Assembly (NCBI GenBank): GCA_024349245.1
Contig: JALDNG010000005.1
Coordinates: 21,217,001 to 21,281,000, forward strand
DNA: 64,000 bases
Direction of reading: 5' to 3'
DNA from: Neodontobutis hainanensis
Taxonomy: Eukaryota; Chordata; Actinopteri; Gobiiformes; Odontobutidae
The stretch's first letter is position 1. The number at the start of each line of letters is the position of its first letter. The notes under the pieces are model-generated. The model did not search any database and was not told the DNA's origin. It was given only the letters and a program-made list of their open reading frames with translations. The position numbers and the translations under genes are program-made. This document shows positions 1-34,779 of the stretch, piece by piece.

Positions 1-133
1 CCTAATGGCTGCCACGTCTCCACCACCAGTGTGTGACTGTTGAGTGAATGAATAATGGACTCTGTAAAGCGCTTTGAGAGCCTTGAAAATGCGCTATATA
101 AAACTAATCCATTATTATTATTATTATTACTTA
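1..133 (+). repeat. LINE 3'-tail-like repeat with ATT microsatellite
   Basis: The text CTGTAAAGCGCTTTGAGAGCC, then GCGCTATATAAAACTAATCC and (ATT)n, is a common teleost LINE/SINE tail. Confidence 0.55.
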
Positions 134-3100
134 AAAAATGGATTTATAGCGACAGGTGATACTCGTGCGGCAAGCCCGCTCTGCACAATATGTGGCAGCT
201 GGCTCACTAATGAGTCAATGAAGCCTACAAAACTGCCTTGCCACTTGGAAACCAAGCTCACTGCATTAAAAGAAATGTTTATTAATGTATTTAGAAAATA
301 CTACAGTTTTTATGCTGCTTGTATCATTTTATTTTTATTTATCCACGACACCTTAAAGGCCAGTAAAAATTGTCTGACATTAAACCGGTCCATGCGCATA
401 AAAGGTTGGGGACCGCTGGTGTAACATATAGAGAAAATAGCATGGGACCATGCACAGACCATTGTGACTCACCGAATTTCACTGGCGCCTTTCACTGGCG
501 CCGTTGAGGAGAAGGATTTATTAGACAACTTAAAGCTGCTACATTATATAGTTCCACACCCGCACTATCATGACCAGCCACCAGTTTATAGAAATTAATC
601 TGCTATACTGTTAACCACTACCCCTTACAGGGAGGGAGCCAAAGACAATTAATGAATGTATATATTTATTATATGAATAACTATCATGTATGTATGTAGT
701 GCAAGTATGTGTCCGGGAAAACTCCTTCCTGCGTGATGTCAGCACCCTGAGATTAGCCTCTACAGTATGTTGGAAGCCCTGGGCCCCAGTAAACCATGGT
801 CAGTGGTTGGTGTCTCAAGTCTAACATTGCAGAAAAATGGAGTTCCCTATCACCAAAGTACGATGCTCGCGCCAGTCCATTGATCAGTGCAGACAAGTGG
901 ACTTGAAAGCACCGGAAAAAACAGTTTGTGGTCAGAGGGGGTGACCTCTGACTGCAAAGAGCAGACAACTAGAGGCTCGCATTGTCAGACCAGGACAAAT
1001 ATTGCACTCTCTGAAACAACTGCCAGAGCAGCTGAGCCGCTACTGGAGCTTTCACTAGCAGGACTGCTATTAGACCTGCACCGGAAACCCTGACACATCT
1101 AAAGTAACCAAACCCTGTCTATGCTGATCTAGCTGCTCTAACTCACAAACACGTCGCTCTAATAGAAACAACCTGCCTAGTAAAAACAAACAAGAGTGGC
1201 AATCCATTGCCACTAACAACAAAAACACAGACTTACTTAGCTAAGCTAGTGTCAAGCTAAGTCAAGCCAACTGTTGACAACTCACAATAAGAAATTCTTA
1301 CACACACACAACAGTACGAATCACAAGTTAAACGCAAAACTCTGGACACACAACAAAACTTACCAATAGTAAGAAAATAATAGTAACAAAGCCAACAATC
1401 GAGGGATGTTCAGCGCTAATTCATATGCTAAAAACTTGCTAGCATGTTAGCTCGCACAAACAGAAGTGCCCTGTTCACAAAACGACAGCAAATATAGTAC
1501 TGAACCTTTTCCAAAATATAACCAGTATAACAACAAATGAGGTGTGGTGCACAGTTAAAGTGTTGAAAATGTAAAAAAATTATAGAAACGTAACTTTAGG
1601 ACAACGCCAGGAGAGATACACTCGACTGATTGTTAGCATCACTGGGATGCAGCAGAACAGCTCCAAATCAGCTCACCAATAAACAAGCCAACACTCTGTT
1701 TTCTTGCTCATGTGTCCAGATGTGTGGTGCCAGCCCACATCAGCCGCTCCTTTCTGCTCCATACAGCCCGCAGCTGCTGCCCTGTGAGCATCAGGAGGGG
1801 CAGGACTGTCTTAAAACACAACCTCACTACCAGAGACAAACATGTGCACAGATGAAAATTTCAAAGCGGTCCTGGCTCATTTCATTTATTTTATTTTTTT
1901 CTTTATTTTGAAATATTTTGAGAGATAAGGTACTGGTTTGATGAGTTAGTATCTCAATTTGCATCTAGTCATATATAATGTTTGCTCTGTTGGTTTAAAA
2001 CAGCAGTAGCAGATATTACAGCTTTGATGACACAGTATAGAGTGTTGAAAAGATGGTGCATTTAAACAAAACCAGGACACTGTCAGAAAACGGTACAGTC
2101 CCGAGGACAAAAAACTGGGACATACGCTCAGCTTCTTCTACCTGTGCACTAAATAAAGTGAAGCACAATTGTGGTTCATATCTGAACTTTATTTTGTTGT
2201 TATGTGAGAAAAAAAAGGACATTTGTTCGACCCAATCCCAATTCTATCCCTTAGACCTTGTTTGTTTGTTCATGAGAAATGAGGGTCCCAAATACTTATT
2301 TGTATCAAGGGGAAGGGCTGGAACCACACTTGAAACAAAGCGTTTAGATAATTTCCCATAATGCAAGGCGTTCACCAGCTTCGCTATATATTATAGTTAT
2401 TCTAACTATAATATAGTTTATACATATATTAAACTAGGCTGTATGAGATTATGTGGGTTATAGCTTATATTTTGAAGATTTGTATATGTTATGTCAGATG
2501 ATATATTGTATAAACCTTCTATTATTATTGCTCTGATTATGTATTTATGCCCCTACAGGGTATGGGTAAGTTAGTGAATTGGGACTTAGTTTTGCTGAAG
2601 CAATAAATCAAGGCAAGCCTGTATTTTTCTTTTTTTTATGTACAGCATCTGGAAACAAGAGGAAATCCATTTGGTGTGGTTTATAAATAGCAGTGAAACA
2701 ATACATCACTATCAAGGCTTGTTTCACACTGTGGAACAGTTAAAGCAACACAAGCAAACGTTTATCCATGAGCACAAAGTCTGAACTGATGCTGAATATC
2801 TCTGTTCTCTCCAGGCTCCACTCGTCCTTCTTGTGGTGGTTCTGGGGGGGGTGTCTTCACTAGACTTCAGCTGTGAGACTCTTCTCCTAATGGCCTCCAA
2901 CCTCACAGGTTCGCACCAACTGTTCATTTTATATTTCTATACAGTACACAGTATGTCCTGTAAACAGCGCCTGCAGCGTTAAGTTGTCCAGCAGAACATT
3001 GATCTGGACTGTTGTCATCACTGTGTTTCAGAATGATAATGAGAATCAAAATTCCTGTTATTTTTCTGTTACAAACAAGCATTACCGACCAAAGACAAAA

Positions 3101-3139
3101 GATAGAAAAGCAACGAATATCTAGAGATTATAATAAATA
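134..3139. other. Intergenic DNA without recognised genes
   Basis: Only short open frames with no family resemblance. No domain, exon or clear transposon protein was recognised. AT-rich stretches occur at 1860-1920 and 2380-2640. Confidence 0.5.
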
Positions 3140-3660
3140 TCAAAATGCAATATAAAAGGTGTAAGTGTGAAAAAGTCCCTGAGGGTGCAGATGTCTGTGA
3201 AGAGTCTCAGTCATCCAGGACATCTTGAAAAAAAGGTTTAAGTAAAAGCGAATCCAGATGCTTTTACTTAAACCTTTTTTTCTTAGAATGCAGAGTGTAA
3301 CAGTTTGATGGGAGCAAGTGTCTGTGAGCAAACCCTGAGTCTGCAGTCCACCTCCATCTCAAAGAGAATGGCCATTCTTTTGAGGACAGCAATGAACAAA
3401 CTTTGGCCAGAGAGGCCAGATGGTTCGAGAGAGGTTAAAGGAAGCTATTTTTGTTCAAATAAAGTCATACTGCCCTTTCATAGACAACGACTATGAGAGC
3501 AGAACAGCCTGGTTTGGTTTCAGGTCAAACCCCTCCCTCTAGAGATATAAGCTCAGCTCTCTTACCAGTTGATCTCAGAATTGATAAAGTTTCTTGGAAT
3601 TAGAGAAAAAAACGTCTTCACCTTGAAAACTGAGTCCAGATGCTTTTACTTTAACTTTTT
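3140..3660. mobile_element. Inverted and direct pieces of a Penelope-like terminal repeat
   Basis: It contains TCATCCAGGACATCTTG, TCCAGATGCTTTTACTT and CTCAGCTCTCTTACCAGTTGATC, phrases recurring at 4390-4800, 28500-28700 and 30840-30890. Two copies meet head to head and form a perfect hairpin. Assignment to Penelope-like elements is by resemblance to sequence seen next to such elements in fish. Confidence 0.45.
3227..3282. repeat. Perfect 23-bp inverted repeat with 10-nt loop
   Basis: Arms 3227-3249 and 3260-3282 are exact reverse complements (gaaaaaaaggtttaag... and ...cttaaacctttttttc). It probably arose from head-to-head insertion of the surrounding repeat. Confidence 0.85.
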
Positions 3661-3689
3661 CTTCAAGATGTCCTGGATGATAAGGGACC

Positions 3690-4020
3690 TTCAATAACTT
3701 GTCTTTTGCTGAACAAGCTTCTGTAGCGGGTCAGCACATTGTGGAGAGGCTGAGGAGGAAAGTCCAGTATAGTCCCAATTTTGGACAACATCCTTCTCTC
3801 AGACACCATTGACAGAGTCCAGTTCGTCTCGAACAACATGGCTGGCCTTCCTGATGATCCAATTGAGTCTGTTAGTGTCCCCACCGATGTTGAAGGACCT
3901 CAGTTGTCTTAGAAAAGCGTTGGCTCTGGTCCTGTCTGTACACAGTGTCCACGTTCTTGCACCAGTCCAGTTTGTGGTCCAAGTACACCACTAAGAACCT
4001 TTACTCCTCCACCCCCTCAT
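3690..4020 (-). mobile_element. Degraded LINE reverse-transcriptase C-terminal fragment
   Basis: The minus strand reads pieces like LRSFNIGG, DPLQKLV and QVHLGP in broken frames, as in C-terminal parts of fish LINE ORF2 (LRRLRSFNVC type). Stops and frameshifts show a dead copy. Confidence 0.45.
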
Positions 4021-4389
4021 AACTGATTGATGCTGCTCTGTCTGATCATTCTTGTGTCTTTTTCCATCTGTCCATAATTTCAAAAATTGTTCCTGGACAT
4101 ACAGTAGAGACACAAATGATAACAGATTTGAAAATTCCTCATCATGTCAGGTTGATGGTCTGTTGAATTGTTATATCTGAGGTGTTTTAAATGTTATGGA
4201 CGCCATTGCTCCTGTTAAGGGTAAAGTTATCAGGAAGAGGCAAAAGGAATTGTGGATGCTCATTCTGTCTGGGCACAGAAAAGGGAATGCCAAAAAGCCA
4301 AAAGAAAATCTGTAAATTGAAGCTTCTCTGTCATTATGAGGTATACAAAGAAAGATTTGCTGTTTTTTAATCACTTTGCAAAAAGCAAG

Positions 4390-4800
4390 AGAAATATTTT
4401 TTTCATTCCCCCAGAATTAGTTTCCACCACTAAGAGAAAGGACATTCCTTTGAGGACAGCAATGTCCAAATTTTGGTCAAAAAGGCCAGATGGTTTGAGA
4501 GAGGTATGAAGAAAGACATTTTTGTCCAAATGTAAAAGCCCTCTCTGAACAGAGTAAGTGGCCTCAGATTCATCTTGCCCACTATTTACAACAGTGTTCT
4601 GAAACCTAAATCAGAACAGTTTCACTCTAGAAAGTCAACAACAACTGAATGGAACAGTGACACTAACGACTCTCCCATCAGAATTCACACTGCCCTTTCA
4701 TGGTAACAACTAGGAGAACAGAACAACCTGGTCCAATCAGACCCCTCCCTCTAGAGATAAAGCTCAGCTCTCTTAGCAGTTGATATTTCTTTGTAAATAT
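4390..4800 (+). repeat. Second copy of the 3140-3660 repeat family
   Basis: Shared text includes TTTGAGGACAGCAATG, GGCCAGATGGTT, GAGAGAGGT and CCCCTCCCTCTAGAGATA, in the same order as at 3350-3550. Confidence 0.5.
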
Positions 4801-5660
4801 GTACACATACAGTAGATTGTTTTTGTATTTTTATCCTATCTTCTGATTATATGCACATAACTTCAGACTCGAAGCAAATATAACCATAACTAGCCACCTT
4901 GGTCCAATTAAACCAAACTCGAAAAAGTGTGTTTAGAACAAGAACATTTTGAAACATTTGGAGAAAACAACATACACATACAAACACTATCAATTACATG
5001 TCCTTGCCTTAAAATCAACAAAACATACTTTAATACACAAAAAGTAGGAGGAAACAATTTCACTCACAGTACAAGACTGATGTTATTGCCAGGGGATTAA
5101 AACAGTCCATCCCTCATCGTCTGAGTGTGTGTGTGTGAGTCTTTTGTGTATTTGATAAACCACTTTGTCTTCCTGGGATCCATGCAAAATCAACAATTAA
5201 AAGTTATCATTTTGCTCTCAGGCTCGGACAAACAAACAGCATGATACATTACACACCCCAAGCCTAATATGGCAGCACATCAAATTGATCAACTGAGACT
5301 CAGCTACAAGCACATCTACAGCCATTTACATTTACTCCAAACACAGAGCAAACAGCAAGCAAACAAAAACAGGTGGTGCCAAAATTTGCCAAATTCCGAC
5401 CTATTGTTTATAATGAGAATCCGTCTGATAATTTTTGGTTTGTTTCACATTAGAGGAATTGTATATGGTGCAGATAAATGTTGACATGTGGCTGTAATTT
5501 AAAATAGTGTTTTAGCTGCAATTGCCTTCATCTAAAGGGGATATTAATTCAAATATTGGCGGAAATGTTTTAGGGGATAATTTTGTTCTTTTCCATCTTG
5601 ATTTATTCTGAAAAGGAAAAGATCCCAGATACAGGCAGCCAAAATGTGCTTTCTATTATT
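4801..5660. other. Intergenic DNA, nothing recognised
   Basis: AT-rich DNA with a short TG run at 5127-5140; no convincing exon or transposon protein. Confidence 0.4.
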
Positions 5661-6240
5661 AAGGTATTCCCCCTTAAGAGCTGCAAGATTCGTCTTTGCT
5701 TAGACTGCTGCCCCCGTGTCCTGGCCCCAGATAAGTGGAAGAAGATGGACGGATGTTTGTTTTTTTTAAATCGAGAGTTAATTTATTTATATCAAGCCAT
5801 TGTTTTACTTTTCCAAGGTCTTCGTTTACCACCTTTGTTACTACTTTTATATTGTTTTGTGCAATATGAAGATTTTTCTGAGCAACAATTGACCAAAAAA
5901 CTGGGCAATAATCAATCTTTGACAACACTTAAGTCTAAAGAAGATTATTAATTACAGACGGTGGACAATATGCAGACATACCTATGACCTTACCCATCAT
6001 ATTTACAATGTAACTGATCAGATCTGACGAAGACAGTAGGCTAGTCTTAGCGACTTGTGTAACCTCTACTTCCTCTAGAGACAGATTAAGAGCAGTGGTG
6101 TTTGGTGAAACAAACTTTTTAGTGACAACAGTGCCCTTGTTGTTTATAATGTGTTCAGTACCCAAACTGTTCATTTTCAGAGTGACATCATCAGCATACA
6201 TTTCAGTAACACTGAACACCTAACAGCATGCAACAAGTCA
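5660..6240 (-). mobile_element. Degraded LINE reverse-transcriptase fragment
   Basis: Minus-strand frames read MYADDVTL (YADD box, the RT active site) and VKQWLDINKLTLDLKKTN, typical of L2/CR1-type RT. Frameshifted and truncated. Confidence 0.55.
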
Positions 6241-6884
6241 TTTATAAATATTGAAAACAGAATGAGGTCCCAAACAGCTGTCTTGTGGAATACCAGCTTA
6301 GCTTAGCTCTCATGTTGTGCGCTGGAGATACAGTACAAGACTGATGCTGAGTTGTTGTTTTACCTCTTATCAGTCACTGGTTCCAGAGCCAGAGCTAATT
6401 TTACTGCGCACAACAACCATGTTATTTACGGGACACCAGAGATGTAGTCAAGCAAAGAAAACTTGTTGATAACTCCACATGTTTCATAACTCTCCCTGTT
6501 AAAGCTTTGTAATTATCTCCGCCTTATTAGAAAATGCTAACAGAAAATACTGCATGGTAGCACTTTTTCTAGATGAAGAAATTGTACATTGTGGGCAGCT
6601 TGTGTCTGCTGTTGAATGAATGTTAATGAATGTATGTTGTGTTGCAGCTCTGTGGGGCAATGTTGCCCAAGATAAATTTTCCTTCAGAGACAATAAGGTC
6701 TTTATTTTATCTTATCTAATAATAAACTATGCCCCACTATGAATAGCAAACATCAGATGCAGCCAGATCAACTCTTTATATGGTTAACTTGCTGAAACCT
6801 TGTGTCTTGAAGCAGTTGATTGCATGTGGTGCGTTTTTATCCACATACTCTTCTTTAGACTGTTTCTCATCTGTCACATCTCAG

Positions 6885-29869
<22,985 letters not shown>

Positions 29870-30830
29870 CCTCTGACCCCTGGGCCCTAACCCTCGGAAC
29901 CTTATAAACTCATATGGTCATCGTTATTTACAACTGGACAAGCCTTAAGATTCACTGGATCCTTCTTATGCACTGATTTGTTTTGAGCCAATCACACACC
30001 TAACCCTGGATCTGAGCAGAGCTGGATAAACTGCAGAAAAGGACGTCCTGTCCTGTGTATAAGACATGTAGACTGTGTTATGAACTATGTTTAACACTAG
30101 TCTGAGTAACAAAATGGACGCCTCCTTCATCAAACCCCTAATCTAGAGTGTAAGGTGGTCTAGTGCCTGTACTAGAAAAACCTTTAAGAATATTGTTTGT
30201 TGAGAGCTACAGGTTTTCAGATTTGGAGAAAAAGCATTATTAATGTCGTAGGTTTAGCCGTAGCTATAGCTAATGCTAATGAGAGACATCAAGGCTGTAT
30301 CTATACCGTGGATGTATTATCAGAGTTGGATAAGGAGTCAGTAATGATGATTTTCAATGACAGCTCCTCATTGGAGAAGCCTTAACCACATTTTTGTCTT
30401 CTGAGCACACTGGCTTTTCTGCTTGTGGTCTTTTGTTTTCCTCACATCACATTCTAGGGGGGTGATGTCAAAAAAACTAAAATGTATTTTATAAATCTGT
30501 TCAGACCATTTTTGACAAATCAACAGTCAGCAATAGATGGAAATAACAAATACACAATAGAAATTTGACAATTGTGGTAAAGTGTCCTGTGAGTGTCAGT
30601 GTCTATGGGTTACATTTTTGGTGTATTTTTCACTGTAGTGTCCACTGGTGGTATTGACAACAGGACAGAAGAGACCCTTTTACATCTAGTTCATATAAAG
30701 TATCCACTCCTTGGCTCCTAATTTCCCTGGCCCTGTGTAAAGTTACACATTCTGGAGCACTATAGTGAGTAGTAATTGTAGAGCGCTTTCAGACACTGCT
30801 ATACATTTAATACTTTTTGTCAATAAGCAA
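29870..30830 (+). other. Probable crhr1 3' UTR and flank
   Basis: Follows the TGA without transposon signatures. No strong AATAAA was identified close by, so the transcript end is unknown. Confidence 0.4.
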
Positions 30831-30834
30831 CTTC

Positions 30835-31160
30835 AACTTTTTTGTAAAATGTCCTGGATGACCGAGAACCTTCACAGACAAATCAACCCCATGTGTTTCC
30901 CAATAACCAGGCTCTCCGTCTTGAGTGTTATACCCAAACAGAGGACTCCGCCCTGGGGCCGAGGGGTGGATAGAACTGGCCTTTACAGCTAGAAGTGATG
31001 AGCTGGATTCTATCTGATTAGCAAACACCTCATGTAATTTAAGGATTTGCTCCCCCTCAAGGTCTCTGTCTGCAATTACACTGTTGTAAACTGTCATTGC
31101 ACTGTTGTGAACATGCCTCATCTCTCAGAGTTGTCAGCCCTGTCTGGAGGTATTGTTTCT
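30835..31160. repeat. Interspersed repeat piece
   Basis: ATGTCCTGGATGACCGAGAA and CCTTCACAGAC match the phrase at 3195-3225 (reverse strand). Confidence 0.4.
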
Positions 31161-31869
31161 TTTTCAGGGAACCAATAACCACTTTAATGTTGTTAGACTG
31201 TAAATGTTCAATGATTTTACAACAATGTATTTAATGGAAAATTTTTACATATTGCTGCTTTAAAAACATTTTACGTGACACAGAAAACTAGGAGCTCAAA
31301 GGCAGTCTTTAGAAGGTGCAATAGAAAGGCAGGAACATGTCAAAGGAAGTACTTGGATATTCTTGTGGACTAAGACCCAGATCTCTCACTGGAGAATCAG
31401 ACCTTACTTTTATACCCTTTTCAAGTTCAAACCCTTGGTCCTTCTTCAGAAGCTGGACAGCTCTGAGTCAGTCCCTCTCTTTGTACAACAGGACAAAGTC
31501 TCAATTACAGCTGGACTGTGTAAGAAATGATCACCAGCTTCAACTGTATTTATTTTTATAGTTTGTGGACTATTATGTACAAATATTTATTTATTAATTT
31601 ATGTAAAGCTATTATCCTGTAAATAATTGTACATTGGATTTTGGCTCAAAAATGTAAAGTGTAAAGTGACTTTGTCAGTTTCATATATTAGTTAGTCTCA
31701 CATTTCTCAGGCAATTTTCTGAAATCATTGTCTATTTTCTTTTTAGGTTTAGGTATTCAGCTTAGAATGGCACTGTGTTACTTGTATCCAGTAGAGGGCC
31801 CAGATCCCTCTACAGACTCTCCGTGTTGCTTTGATACTGGCACAATATTCACAGATGTTGATGTGTCTG
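31161..31869. other. Intergenic DNA, nothing recognised
   Basis: Convergent intergenic region between crhr1 and golt1a; no ORF or repeat I can name. Confidence 0.35.
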
Positions 31870-32215
31870 ATACTGAACTCCCTGCCATCAGCACACCATA
31901 AGCAAGAAACTAATGAGCAAACAACAAGTTCAATACCATAGAGTCTTTATTGTAACAACAACAAATGACCCGAGTAGACTATCCCCAGCTTTACTCAAGG
32001 GCTGCACACCGAATTTGGGTTTTTATACAGTTTTCACATAACAGTTTACAAATTTACAATTGCTCCTCACGGGGATAAAATACCCCCTCCTTCTAGTGGA
32101 GACTTAACCATTCTTCTAACCTTAGTTCCTCAGTGACCCCTAATATCAGGCACCCATGTTCTTATCATGACCAGATCTTCCCTGTATTTGTGTGTGTGCA
32201 TTAAACTAATCATGT
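31870..32215 (-). mobile_element. LTR-like promoter/polyA module (possible solo LTR)
   Basis: On the minus strand GTATAAAAACCC is followed about 80 nt later by CAATAAAGACTCTATGG and then TTGAACTTGTTGTTTGCTC, the U3-R-U5 order of a retroviral-type LTR. TG/CA ends and a target duplication were not pinned down, and no coding remnant adjoins it. Confidence 0.4.
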
Positions 32216-32283
32216 TTTAAAACCATTCACTCTGACATTATGTTTTCTCTTTTCTATTAATATGCTTCTAGATGTATTAATAT

Positions 32284-32400
32284 ACAGTGGCATGAAAAAG
32301 TATCTGAACCCTTGAGAATTTCTCACATTTCTGCCTAAAATCACCATCAAATGTGATCTGATCACAAAAAAAATGCTTTAACTAAAACCACCCAAACATT
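32284..32400 (+). mobile_element. Tc1-like terminal fragment
   Basis: ACAGTGGCATGAAAAAGTATC, then TGAACCCTTGAGAATTTC, typical of a Tc1 inverted terminus; the body is missing. Confidence 0.55.
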
Positions 32401-32588
32401 TATAGGTTTTTATATTATTAATGAGGATGACACGCAAACAATATAAAAATAATGTTTGGCCTTGTTTCTTTCTGTTTTAAAGCCTTTGAGTCTGGAATTG
32501 ATCTGACACCATGAAATGCACTATAATATCAGTTTTTATAAAAAATTGTGGGGGAGGACCCCCAGACCCTCAACACACTTGCATCTGA

Positions 32589-32589
<1 letters not shown>

Positions 32590-32684
<95 letters not shown>

Positions 32685-32720
32685 GCACACACACACACAC
32701 ACGCACACACACACACACAC
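32590..32720 (+). repeat. (CA)n microsatellite
   Basis: About 130 bp of AC with a few GC interruptions (ACGCGC, GCACGC). Confidence 0.96.
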
Positions 32721-32884
32721 AAAGTGCAAAGTGTGTGTGATTATTTTGGCCATATCATCATTTTATCCATAATTTCCAACTCCAGGCTGTATAAACTTGA
32801 ATCCTTACTGGATTTAATGCATATCAGGTGATGTGTATTTGTGTAACGAGGGAGGGTGTGGCCTAAGGAGATCAACACCCTAAA

Positions 32885-34075
32885 TTAAGGTGTGCATAAT
32901 TATTAGATTCTTATTAGGAGATTCTTCTCCTCAGGAAAAATTTAAAGGAAAAAATAAAAAGTCTTTCACAGGGATGCAGCATATCTAATATATTGGGGTG
33001 TGATCACAGAACCATCAAACGTTTTGTAGCAAATAGTCAACAGGGTCGCAAGAAACGTGTTGACAAGAAAAGATGCAAATTAACCGCCAAAGATTTGCAA
33101 AAAATCAAACGTGAAGCTACCAGGAACCCATTATCCTCCAGTGCTGCCATATTCCATAACTGCAACCTCCTGGAGTGTCAAGAAGTACGAGGTGTTCAGT
33201 TCTCAAGAAAAAAGTCTGAAACCCAACCAACTCTGAACAAGACACATAAGTTGAAACGTCAAGAATGGACCAAGAAATATCTGAAGACAGATTTTTCAAA
33301 GGTTTTGTGGACTGATGAGATGAGTGACTCTTGATGGACCAGATGGATGGGCATGGATCAGTAACAGACACAGAGCTCCACTTGGACTCAGACACCAGCA
33401 AGTTGAAGGTGGGGTACAGGTATGGGTAGGTATTATTAAATGGTTGGACCTTTTTGGGTTGAAAATCAACTCTCAGACCTACTGCCAATTTTTAGAAGAC
33501 AGTTTCTTCAGGCAGTGGTTTAGGAAAAAGTCTGCATCTTTCAAGGAGACTTTGATTTTTATGAAGACAATGCTCCATCACATGCATCAAAGTTCTTCAC
33601 TGCGTGGCTGGCCAGGAAAGGCCTTAAAGATGAAAAACTAATGACATGGCCCCCTTCTTCAACTGACTTAAACTCTATTGAGAACTTCTGGGCCCTTCTT
33701 AAGCAGGACATTTACAGTGAAGGTAAACAGAACACCTCTCTGAAGTGTCTGGTAGGCTGTGGTCTCCAGGAATGGAAGACTTGTGACTGTTATAAAAAAG
33801 AATAGCTATATTGGTCACTGTTTTTTTAAATTTTTTTATTTTATTTCAGAAATGTTTATTTGTAAATTTTGAGATTGTTTACTATTCTCACCTTAACAGG
33901 TGAAAATAAACAAGTGAGATGGGAAAATCTTTGTTTTTCATTTAGTTGCATAATAATTCTGCATACTAATAGTTGCCTAATATTGGTGTACAGGTAGATA
34001 TTCTCTTAAGAAAGCCAAAATTTCACTTTTACTTCTTAAATGTTCAGGCCTAATAATTGTGCACACAGTGTAGAC
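32885..34075 (+). mobile_element. Tc1/mariner relic
   Basis: The transposase reads GCDHRTIKRFVANSQQGRKK (HTH part), then THKLKRQEWTKKYLKTDFSK and VLWTDEM (first catalytic Asp). WISNRHRAPL and LKINSQTYCQFLEDSFF follow in another frame. The PSSTDLNSIENFW segment is an eroded third motif. Termini TGTGCATAATTATTAGATTC and CTAATAATTGTGCACACAGT are inverted. Frameshifts and stops make it inactive. Confidence 0.88.
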
Positions 34076-34239
34076 AGAAAAATGCAAATAAATGAGACAC
34101 CACATGAATTAAATAAACATCAGGAAATACAACAGCACAACAGAAATATCTCCACCTCAGTTTATCTTTACTGCAATCATAAAGGTTTTATTGAAGTGAG
34201 CATCAGCCCAGATAAATATAAATCTGTGAATGAAGTCAT

Positions 34240-34445
34240 ACATTAGACTGGCGTGGCAGGCCAAGTTGAACTGTTATTCACAGCGAGAAGGTCAGGGCTC
34301 AATCTCAAAATCTGGGCCTTTCTGTGTGGAGATTGCATGTTCACATCGTGTCTTTATAGGTTTCCTCCGGGTACTCCAGTTTCTTCTAGACATGAGGACA
34401 GGACTCCCCCGGAAATGAGATTTTCCTACATAAATAAAGATCAAA
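34240..34445 (+). mobile_element. tRNA-derived SINE copy
   Basis: GAGAAGGTCAGGGCTCAATC in the B-box position, then TGTGTGGAGATTGCATGTTC and TTTCCTCCGGGTACTCCAGT. Confidence 0.6.
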
Positions 34446-34749
34446 TAAAAATTTATCCCCCACAAACCTCTAGCTGATGTGGTCATGTGATTTTTTTGTT
34501 TGTGTAATGTGTGTCATCTTGGCCACCATACTTCAGGTCACTATATGGAGCAGAACTAAAACAACAATTTGTCACAGTTAAAAATACAAAAAAAACTATA
34601 ATATAATAACACAAAAAAAGGCTGGTGAGTCATGTCATACACAAGTCTTCAGAGTCTGTTTGGAGGACTTCTGATAAAGAGACTCTTGTAGAAATCCTTT
34701 TATACATACTAATAATCCTAATAATAACAAGCCTAACAGTGTTTTATGG

Positions 34750-34779
34750 TCAGACCATAGAGGAGCTGCTTGAGAACAA
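34750..34779 (-). CDS. golt1a: golt1a exon 5 (C-terminus)
   Basis: Acceptor cttctttcag, then LFSSSSSMV and TGA. The SMV end matches the conserved GOLT1 C-terminus, which fixes both frame and acceptor. Confidence 0.9.
   Translation of the reverse strand: MFSSSSSMV

Noticed and set aside
2053..2361. 102-codon ORF in the upstream region
   Set aside because: No domain, repeated motif or exon signals; overlapping antisense ORF of similar quality.
32993..33641. Functional Tc1 transposase
   Set aside because: The reading is split between frames and interrupted by stops, and the third catalytic motif is eroded.
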